This document shows positions 56,287 through 64,000 of a stretch of 64,000 nucleotides of DNA, in pieces. The DNA is from Taxillus chinensis (lineage: Eukaryota; Streptophyta; Magnoliopsida; Santalales; Loranthaceae), in the NCBI GenBank assembly GCA_023512835.1, contig JAKCVP010000384.1, positions 103,570 to 167,569 of the forward strand, read 5' to 3'. Under the pieces are notes generated by a model. That model saw only the letters and a program-made list of their open reading frames with translations. It did not search any database and was not told the origin of the DNA. The translations under genes were made by a program, and so were the position numbers. How positions within the stretch are numbered: the stretch's first letter is position 1; the number at the start of each line of letters is the position of its first letter.

Positions 56287-57990
56287 ATCATCGGCGGGGC
56301 CTTGGGTCAGTAATCGCACTTTGGCGGGAGGCCTCGAATTTACGGCAGTTTCTGAAATCGACTTTGACGAGCCACATCCCGCGGCTGCTTCTGGAGGGTT
56401 GCTGGAGGTGGTAGCACGCGCAGGCTGCAACTTGGGGATGACGGTGGTGCGTTGCAGGTGGGGGAGGGAGGCTGAGCTCACGGTCAACTCCGGCGCTGCG
56501 CCTGGGGCTTTAGGACGGGCAGATTGCACGGGTGCCGCTCTCGAACAGAAGAGTGAACGTCCAGAGGCGCAACACTTGCATTATACCTTGCTCAGGCTTG
56601 CGAGGCCCGACGGAAGGCGCACCAGGCAATGGCCAGTCATGGTTTCTCTTCGTGTGGGACCCGACGGCCGCGAACTACATCACCCGGTTGCCTGAAAATT
56701 TGAGCCTCATTTGCCTCTCAGGGTGCTTGCTCTCGCCCCCATTAATATTTCAAGAGGTCGTGGGAGGTCTCGTGGATCGGCCTGTTCGTCCAAGTGCTTA
56801 CAATATTACCTGCCACCTTGCACCTACGCCTCCTAGTCTAATTTTATCATCACGAGCCGGAATAGCACTTGCGTCGAATATATCAGCTCCGGCTCCAGCT
56901 CGGCTCCGTCGAGTCCAGACGTCTCTGTAATCCTACGTTCGCAGGCTCGACCACCCTTTCTGGAACCCTCGCTGGCTCATCATTACGACAAGGCCGTTTT
57001 GCTGACTTGCCACCCACTTGTTGTCCCCAGCCCTTTTGCCTGCGAACAGCCTACTTCCCTTCACGTCTTAGCGAATGTCCACTACACGCCAGCCGTCGCG
57101 GAAAGAAAGAGGGAAGCTCACTCTACAGCCTTCCAGGAGTCAGCCAGCAATCACATCGAGCAGCCGCTCACCGCAAACCTCGGTCAGCCTTTGGACAGGC
57201 TCAATACTTGACCTTAGGCAACCCTCTATAATCTCCGTCACTGGGTCGCTCCCTTCGCTTCTGCTCGTCTCGCTCTTTCCGCCGAAAATAAAACGCTACA
57301 TCCTAGCTTCCGACATTTATCGTGCTACCTCTCATGAGGTGGCAGCTCGGACTAACCGTCGAATGGCAAGTCTCTTCGAATTCTGCCTGTCGTGCGGCTC
57401 CCCAAAACGAGGCACTATGCGTACATGTGATTCATGTATGTAGGTCAGTTTCACCGCGTTTGTCATCCTTGCTGAGAAGAGCTGCTTCCACACAAATTCG
57501 TTCCTTGTTTGCTCGCGTCCATAATCGCAGGTGTTGCTTCATCTTGTGGATGGTTCGGCAAACTTGTGGCACGTGCATTTCAAGGTGCAGTCTCGAGGTA
57601 GGTGGGCTAGCCTACATTGCTCACGTGACTTGCCATTGGCCGTCTGAAACTTGGGGACGCCTTTCGAGCTTCTAGCATCGCCTGTGCTGCAGCGTGTGTA
57701 TGTAGGCGTGATTGCTGGGGCCGCCGCCCGCTCAGCCTTGTGGGCATCCAGTGCTGCTTGACACCGGGGAAGCAAGTACGTACGTGCCGGTCCGCGAAGC
57801 GTTCCGTCTTGCTAGGTAAGGTTGCGAACAAGGCAGCTTGACTGTTGGAAGACGCGTGGAATTGTCGCTTGCTAGCTCATGTGCAGGCAATCCTAACCTC
57901 AGACGATGTCCTCCCGTGCCTGCTTTGGTATAATGCCTCTTCATGCTCTTGTCATGCGCACAGATTCGTTCATGGCAGACACCATGAAAG
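56287..57990. other. Intergenic between Est1-like and RING genes
   Basis: 1.7 kb. It contains the Est1-like promoter/leader and possibly further 5' exon sequence up to about 56585. On the plus strand there is one weak zinc-ribbon-like candidate (57075-57443), listed separately. Confidence 0.45.
57075..57443 (+). CDS. Candidate orphan protein ending in a zinc-ribbon-like CxxC pair, unproven
   Basis: ATG frame of 122 codons beginning MSTTRQPSRKERGKLTLQPS. The Ser/Arg/Pro-rich first half is followed by a hydrophobic stretch (ISVTGSLPSLLLVSLFPPK) and ends FCLSCGSPKRGTMRTCDSC, a C-x2-C-x10-C-x2-C arrangement one residue before the stop. Two CxxC knuckles at this spacing could bind zinc. No homologue is recalled and the frame length is near what chance allows, so confidence is low. 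Confidence 0.22.
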   Translation: MSTTRQPSRKERGKLTLQPSRSQPAITSSSRSPQTSVSLWTGSILDLRQPSIISVTGSLPSLLLVSLFPPKIKRYILASDIYRATSHEVAARTNRRMASLFEFCLSCGSPKRGTMRTCDSCM

Positions 57991-59331
57991 CTAGGCTGTG
58001 AAGATGCGCGCGAGTCTCTTGACACCTTTCCGGCAGAACGGGCATTTGGCATCGCGTCTCGAGGGAGTCGTTGCGTCTTCTTTCTTGCTCGGGACAGCAA
58101 TACTAGCGCAGTGAAAACACATAACAAGGTGCCCGCAAGGTAGCACAGCTGTATCTGCCTTCTGCAGTAAGCAGATTTTACAGTCCAGTTTCAGCGTCAT
58201 TTCTTCTTCGCTCATGGGCGCGGGTCGTCTGTCTGAATCGTCATCAAGAGTTCGAATAGGTTCATCGGCCTGCGCAGGAGTTTGATAGAGACGCGCTCGG
58301 GTAGAGCCGCGCGCTACGCCCCACATTTCCAGCTCACGCGCGCGAATCTCGTTCAAGACGACCCGCTGTTGCTCCTCGTTCAGCTCGTAGAGCCGAGCTT
58401 CCTGTCGAACCTCTTCCGCTACCCGATATCTGTCGTATGCACGCGTGAACATATCCGTCAGAGGCGAAACGTAATCGTTGCCTGCACGCTCCATATCCTC
58501 ACGGGTCCCAAAAACTCTCGCGAGATGCTGCTGCGTCGTACGTTCTCTGGTGAGTCTCGCCCTCCCCTCTCGACAAAGTCGTAGCTCCTGTTCTGCGGTA
58601 CGGAGATCTGCCATCAGCTGTGATCTTCGGCTCTCAGCCTCCTGAACCCGCCTCGATGCGTCACGCAGCTGTTCGACAAGACGATCCGTCTCCGCAGCGG
58701 TTGGAGGCTGCATGGCCGTCCGCCGCCGCCTGGCTGTCTCTGTTGGCTGAGTGGGAGTCATCCCACTTGCCTGCTCTCCATCTGCTTCTGCCAATAGATC
58801 ATCCAAAGTTGTATCGATAGAGACATGCTGCTGCTGCTGTCGAGAGAGCTCGTCCTGATTTAGTGCACGCTGCCTTGCCATGAGCCGATCTGATTCGTCC
58901 AATACGGGTAGCTCTCCAGGCGGTGTGTCAATCCATGCTTTCTCTGGTGTGACATCTTCTCTTACGTTCATGTCCTGGTCATCGCGATGGTGCATTCGGT
59001 AGCCACGATGGTAGTCAAACCATCTCTCGAGGAACTCAGATTGGTCGGGCTCGTCAGGTACGCGAGTGTGCTTGGGATCGATTGGGGGTTGAACTGCTCT
59101 CATTCTGTTCTCCCAAAACTCTTTACAGAACCAGCAATACCTCTGCCACCTCTTACCCCTCTGTACAAGACCGACGCCATCAATGTATGTTGGGTAGCTG
59201 CCCGTTTCGCTATGGGGTCTTTTATCTTGGCAGGCACAACAAGACGGCGTCGCGGTCAATCGACATGATGTGGGCAGTTTGTGCAAGCAATGTTCAGGCT
59301 GCGTAGGCACCAAAGCAGTCAACGTGCCCAT
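57991..59331 (-). CDS. C-terminal RING-finger protein (putative E3 ubiquitin ligase)
   Basis: Single exon, 446 residues, ATG at 59331 (MGTLTALVPTQPEHCL). The N-terminal third has Cys pairs (CCACQDKRP; RYCWFCKEFWENR) that might form a small metal site, then FLERWFDYHRGYRMHHRDDQ. Residues ~205-345 are predicted coiled-coil (VEQLRDASRRVQEAESRR, LRTAEQELRLCREGRARL, LYELNEEQQRVVLNEIRARE). The C-terminal C3HC4 RING is CKICLLQKADTAVLPCGH, then CFHC and CPFCRKGVKRLARIF, the IAP/MUL1-like short-RING style. Such RINGs recruit E2 enzymes; substrate and location are unknown. I recall similar proteins across Pezizomycotina but no named orthologue. Confidence 0.82.
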   Translation of the reverse strand: MGTLTALVPTQPEHCLHKLPTSCRLTATPSCCACQDKRPHSETGSYPTYIDGVGLVQRGKRWQRYCWFCKEFWENRMRAVQPPIDPKHTRVPDEPDQSEFLERWFDYHRGYRMHHRDDQDMNVREDVTPEKAWIDTPPGELPVLDESDRLMARQRALNQDELSRQQQQHVSIDTTLDDLLAEADGEQASGMTPTQPTETARRRRTAMQPPTAAETDRLVEQLRDASRRVQEAESRRSQLMADLRTAEQELRLCREGRARLTRERTTQQHLARVFGTREDMERAGNDYVSPLTDMFTRAYDRYRVAEEVRQEARLYELNEEQQRVVLNEIRARELEMWGVARGSTRARLYQTPAQADEPIRTLDDDSDRRPAPMSEEEMTLKLDCKICLLQKADTAVLPCGHLVMCFHCASIAVPSKKEDATTPSRRDAKCPFCRKGVKRLARIFTA

Positions 59332-59851
59332 TGCGTCTTGTACGTGAAACCACAGCTGTGGACTCTGCTGTTCGCTTATCGAAAGGTCATGCGGATGGGC
59401 GTAGAATGGAGACGCAACTTCTCAAATATGTCATTTGCCCCGAACTAGGTATGCTCAGGTGAACTGCTGCGAACGACCGAGAGCTGAAGATGGACTGCAT
59501 CGCGAATGCACGTGATGCGAGCGCTCGCATACTGGTTGCTACTGTTGGTAGCGGGGCAGTCAGTCTTGACTCTTTCACGCTTGGGCACGTCATAGCTTGG
59601 CATCATTAGTAATGCATGCTTACCTCCTTACGAAGGTACGCAAGGGCAACTTAACATATCCTGCTACTATAGATGAGGAAAAGTGCCGGATCTCGGAGCA
59701 CATGTCAACCTTTGCTTCGCTTTTAAGACGGATTTTATCAGCTGCTGACATTGCAGAGGGCGACGACATGGCCATACAGCATACATACAAGAAGGTCGCT
59801 CGTTCTGCCGTTTCTTGAATGCCTCTGAACACGAATCTGATAGTGTCCATC
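59332..59851. promoter_or_regulatory. Divergent promoter region between RING and dehydrogenase genes
   Basis: 520 bp between outward start codons. An in-frame ATG at 59819 lies 11 codons before the chosen dehydrogenase start. No operator recognised. Confidence 0.45.
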
Positions 59852-60973
59852 ATGCCCTCTAACAAAGCCGCCTATATCACCGCCCCTGGGACAAGTTTTC
59901 TAGATATCCGAGAAGCTCCCTATCCCACGCCTGCTGAAGGGGAGCTTGTCGTCAAGAATCGAGCCGTCGCTGTTGCACCTGCCGATTGGAAGTTGCAGGA
60001 CGAGGCGTTTTTCCCAGGCCTCGAGTATCCGTACGTTATGCCAATACACAGTCCCGCACATTACTCATGACAGGCTTGCAGTTTGATCGTAGGCGAGGAT
60101 GTGGCAGGCGAGGTTGTCGAGGTCGGCCACGGGGTTCATGACTTCAACAAAGGTGATCGTGTGCTCGGGTAAGCGTTTCTGCTTGTACACGACAAGCCAT
60201 CGCTGAATATCAAAAGGCATGCACTTGTGCTTGGCACCAAAGAAGGTCGCTACGCCGCTTTTCAGGAGTACACAGTGGTAAAAGCTGTCGTCACCGCGCA
60301 TCTTCCTAGCAACATGTCTTTTGAAGAAGGATCGTTGCTCCCCATGGCGATCAACACCGCGGCCGCTGGGCTTTATGAAAAGCATCTCCTGGGGTTGCAA
60401 TATCCGTCGGACAATCCACAACCAACCGGCGAGGCCGTTCTAATTTGGGGAGGCTCATCAAGCGTCGGTGCATTGACTGTGCAATTGGCAAAAGCTTCTG
60501 GGTACGAAGTTGTCACTACGGCAAGCGCACGCAACCATGACCGTGTGCGAAAGCTTGGAGCCGACCATGTCTTCGATCAGAGCAGCCCTTCGGTAGTGGA
60601 TGACATAATCTCTGCGTTGCAGGGCAAGCCCCTGGCGGGCGCGTACGATGCGATTGGGCTGGAAAGCACACAACGTGCTTCAGCAGAAGTCCTCGTCAAG
60701 ACTGACGCCAAGAAGAAGTTCCTTGCGACCGTCTTGGGCCCCGTAGAACAGCTTCCTGTGGAAGCTAAATGGCTCATCGCTGTGACGCCTGCGTACAATG
60801 AAGTCGGACCTGCTCTCTGGCAGACCTTCTTGCCTCAGGCGTTGAAGTCTGGGCAAATTGTACCCGCTCCAGAGGTCATACCAGTCGGTCATGGACTGGA
60901 GAGACTCCAAGAGGCGTTCAACCTCCAGAAGGCAGGTGTTTCATACGCGAAACCCGTAGTGACTTTAGGGTGA
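59852..60973 (+). CDS. Medium-chain dehydrogenase/quinone oxidoreductase (zinc-independent, trans-enoyl reductase-like)
   Basis: Exons 59852-60030, 60082-60168, 60217-60973; introns 51 nt (GTACGT...CAG) and 48 nt (GTAAGC...AAG); 340 residues. The start MPSNKAAYITAPGTSF is preferred because homologues begin this way; an in-frame ATG at 59819 would add 11 residues. GroES-like half: VVKNRAVAVAPADWKLQD, YPLIVGEDVAGEVVEVG, FNKGDRVLG. Rossmann half: VLIWGGSSSVGALTVQLAKA for NADPH, then VVTTASARNHDRVRKLGADH. The catalytic-zinc Cys/His of alcohol dehydrogenases are missing (APADWK in their place), as in the fungal LovC/ToxD-like reductases. Its substrate is unknown and no polyketide synthase lies nearby. 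Confidence 0.92.
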
Positions 60974-61435
60974 GCCATAGACATGGAACCATGTAGCGAA
61001 TGCTTGACCTGCAGAAGGCCCACGGGCGGTCCGACCCAAATGAATGATTCGAAATCCGATTACAGTACTGTCACGGCCTGTCACTCTGGTATCCAGCCCC
61101 TCGATTTGCAAGAAGCCCTTTGACATGACACTCGCCGTGCGCTGTGCGCCGTCGCTGTGCATGACGTGACGGGCCTCGATACGGATGCCCAGGTCGGCGA
61201 GACTGTCGTACCTATGTTTGGTGATGACAACGAGACTGTTGTCCGCCACTCGAGGCGTTTTCAGTTGCCAAAAGACCCATGGCCATGAGAAGCTCACTCA
61301 CTCAGAGCTCACGATGCAGTCACACTTTTCCGAGACGTCCCCGACAGCGAGTAGGCATTGACCCCGGACTCCCAAGGCCGACTTCCTAACTCCGACCCCG
61401 TAGAATGCTCGCTGACTTGTCCGAATTCTCTTCAT
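60965..61435 (-). CDS. Candidate two-exon orphan gene overlapping the dehydrogenase 3' end
   Basis: A model with exons 61435-61302 and 61235-60965 is open throughout: ATG start MKRIRTSQRAFYGVGVRKSA, then CLLAVGDVSEKCDCIVSS, a 66-nt intron (GTGAGT...CAACAG, AACTGA as branch), and LVVITKHRYDSLADLGIRIE, ARHVMHSDGAQRTASVMSKG, FLQIEGLD. 134 residues. The second exon in particular reads like a folded alpha/beta protein. The stop overlaps the dehydrogenase stop on the other strand by 9 nt. I do not recognise a family and the splice acceptor is only fair, so it may be chance. Confidence 0.33.
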
Positions 61436-64000
61436 TACGACGTCTTGGCCTCAGTAGGTCTGCGCCATGACAGCTCCTTCTGATGGCTCAAATGAATTAG
61501 ACGAGCATTGAATTTCCCCCAGCGAATTTTGCTCTCTTCAGCTGCACAGCGAACGCGCAGATTTCCACGTGCCAAGAGGGCACTGACTGGCACCAGTCGT
61601 CCAAGTCTGAGGCCATGATACTGCAACATAGTTTGATATGTTCCCAGCATTCGAGATCTATCACCGCGGTGGCAACAAGACAGACGCTTCAGAAGCCTCG
61701 AACAGGCAACCACAGGCGACCGAAAGTATGTGCTGCTCGTCGAAATTAGCATTGTGTCCCATTTACAGATGTACCTTCTCGAGTCCAGTATGGCCATCCG
61801 GCATATCCCAAGTCTAGCATCGATGCGCTCTCTCCCCCATCGAATGGCTACGGAAGCTTGCCTTCTAGCTTCTATCGGGCTGTTAGATTTTGTGCTGGCT
61901 TTGCCTTTCCAGTAGCGATCGTTGCAGAGCGCCTTGTTAACGCAGACGATAAGATTCACTAGGGATGTATCCGCGGGCGGAAAGCTTGCTAACTTCTGCT
62001 GGGCCGACTAATGAGACACATCTGATGTCGATTATCATACTGCAGTCGACGAATCCCACGCATCTGAGTTGACTCGTTTCTATGCTAGGCCTGGAACGTT
62101 TCGCAACGATCTCACATGGTGAGCGCTGAGGGCGCCCGCTCCTCGCTGAGTCGACACCAGGAAGGAGACTGTACGAATATTGGCTCTCACCAATGTTCTC
62201 TTTTGAGAGCTAGGTTATCACTGCAGATTCATGCCTGAGCCAAGTCGGCTCTTGCAGATATGTGGGACTTTCTCGAACTGCGTTGACGGGCGGAACAGTG
62301 GCACACATACTGAGATGTGACCCTCGAGCTAATGGGTGGTAGCAACAATCTGTTCCGTCGATGTGGCATTCAATTCAGCTGGCAGTCGATCTCAGTCAGC
62401 GGATTCTGGCTCTAAGTCCTGTACCCAGAAGCCGCGTGCATCAGCTTAACGCCCTTGTGGTGGTGTGATTGACAGAGAGCAGCCTGGCCGGGCGCATCGA
62501 CTTACAAATTTGCAGGGCGCGAAATACTCACACACGACTGCAATAGCGCTCTACACTTTCGTGGCTCTCCACTCGCAGGATGTAGTCCTTTGCCAGCAAA
62601 TTAGCTGAGAGTACAGTCTAGTAAGAGCTGGAGAGTGTACTTTCCACTCCGCCATAGCCTGGGTCTCGCTATATCGACCATCATGAAAGGACATACATCG
62701 TTTCGACCCACGAGGATACTTTATCCAGTAAAGACAGCAAGTTAGCAAATAATCGCGTCTCTCGATACTCGCCACGGAAATGACTGGCTGTCACAGTCTT
62801 GCCATATTCAAGGCTACTGGCAGACGGTGCGGTGTCAGCGATCTGACACGTACTAGACCCGTCACTATCTGAACCGCGTGACGGCATTGAAGCTCCCTCA
62901 TTATGCCACGGTACGCTTTGACTCGTATGTGCAGTGTAATACGCGCAGTTACCTCTGGCCTCGATGACCGCGTACCTGCTTGTACACCCACAAGGCGACT
63001 GCATCACAATTACCAAGACTCGGAACTGAGGCCAGGGGTTAGCAACGACGTGTGTTGGCGATGTCTGCCGTCTCTCATCAGCACGAAAAGCAGGTTCCAG
63101 ATGCCGTCTAAGCTTGCTATCCCGGCCACTTCAAACTATAGCCCAAGCTCAACACATGTGGTTCCAGACCGAGGCGATCGAGACCTTTCGGAGTTGCGTT
63201 GTAGCAGTTCGTGTACTATGTCAACCTCTTCATCTCCTGCGCACATTTGCCGAGCTCATATACACTGATGGCAATGCTCCGGTAGCTTCACTACCGCTTC
63301 GAAGCAGAAGCCCGGCCAGCAGTCACCACGACGTCGCACAGGGACCCCCCTTGCACGGTGCTTCCACAGCATATTTTGTCAGAGTCTCCGCTCGATCAGA
63401 TCCTTGTGTGATACGGACGTATTCAGGACCTCACATAATTTGTGTTCAGCCATGATAAGCTCTTATTTCTTTCTGGGGATCTCTTCAGACAAGGCTGGGT
63501 CATCGCCCCGCGTTCATGTTCATGACCCTGGAAAGTTACATTGTGTGTTCGGATCGAAAAACGGTACATTGTGAAATGATAAGCGACTTCCAAAAGTTGC
63601 TTGGATTCGACCTTTGCCTTATCGTTCAAATCGCATCCTCTGTCAGTCGAAGCCGTCACGGCACAGCCACCTGCCTGAGCTGGATTTGTCCAGCGGCGCA
63701 CAAACTGTCTGGGATGCTTGTCTGCTAGATCTTGAACCTTCGAAAATTTTCGCTTCAGGCTGACGTTGTATTGATCGTGAGGAGGGCTTCATTGGCTACA
63801 ACTATCTCTTATCAGCAAACACGATGATTCGGGAGCTCTTGAGGTCCAAATGTTGCTGCTTAACCAAGAGGCAGGTACATACTGGTCTGTCATACGTATA
63901 ACAATCGTCGCATCCCCCTCATGCCTGTCAGCATTATATTAGACACTGCCAGCAGCACCCACTTTCACCCTCTACTTTGGACAGCAGTCTTTCTGGCCTC
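61436..64000. other. 2.6-kb right-end stretch without a recognisable gene
   Basis: No frame above 175 codons; the longest (minus, 61959-61435) has no domain, is Arg/Ser/Leu-rich and abuts the preceding candidate in another frame. No RNA gene, repeat family or transposon terminus seen. A gene could begin beyond the window edge. Confidence 0.45.

Noticed and set aside
61435..61959. 174-codon minus frame
   Set aside because: No ATG-supported domain, Arg/Ser-rich, and starts where another candidate's ATG lies in a different frame.

Overview
The window is nuclear DNA of a filamentous ascomycete (Pezizomycotina, most likely a Dothideomycete; the class is an inference from gene content and style, not a measurement). 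Short introns (about 50-80 nt, a few longer) with GT...AG ends and CTAAC/CTGAC-type branch sites interrupt eukaryotic housekeeping genes. Genes are monocistronic on both strands, intergenic DNA is long, and there is no sign of operons, plasmids, phage or recognisable transposons. Most exon structures below were rebuilt by hand by joining frames across splice sites; the joins were checked for phase.

Layout, left to right. 0-9.7 kb: the 5' part of a Cdc4-like F-box gene cut by the window edge, a ZIP9-type metal transporter, a large DUF8004-like protein, an Ap4A phosphorylase, and a Cuz1/ZFAND1-like AN1 zinc-finger protein. 9.7-14 kb: mostly non-coding, with one small two-exon conserved-looking gene. 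14-29.3 kb is the gene-dense core: an NSRP1-like and an NFKBIL1-like protein sharing a 257-bp divergent promoter, the cyclin-dependent kinase Pho85/PhoA, a DCAF6-like WD40 protein, the spliceosome factor Cwc22, the tiny dolichol-phosphate-mannose synthase subunit Dpm2 (three exons, the first only the ATG), and cytosolic Hsp90 (four exons). 30.7-45 kb: a Baeyer-Villiger-type flavin monooxygenase, a small RRM protein, a BCAS3-like WD40 protein and a 1646-residue intronless GT41 (O-GlcNAc transferase/SPINDLY type) protein. 47.9-48.6 kb: ribosomal protein L12 (uL11). 48.6-54 kb: a 5.5-kb stretch with no recognisable gene. 54-61.4 kb: an Est1-domain protein, a RING-finger protein, a zinc-independent medium-chain dehydrogenase/quinone oxidoreductase and a few weak candidate genes. 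61.4-64 kb: nothing recognisable.

The genes mostly do unrelated housekeeping work. Three pre-mRNA-splicing related genes (NSRP1-like, NFKBIL1-like, CWC22) and an RRM protein lie within 20 kb, and two CUL-type ubiquitin-ligase receptor genes (Cdc4-like for SCF, DCAF6-like for CUL4-DDB1) plus a RING protein are present, but nothing proves functional clustering. I did not find a convincing undescribed multi-gene system; the most interesting items are unusual exon structures (ATG-only exon of DPM2, 14-nt last coding exon of RPL12), a fungal OGT-like enzyme with human-like catalytic motifs, a 54-bp tandem repeat inside the RS tail of CWC22, and several low-confidence orphan candidates.
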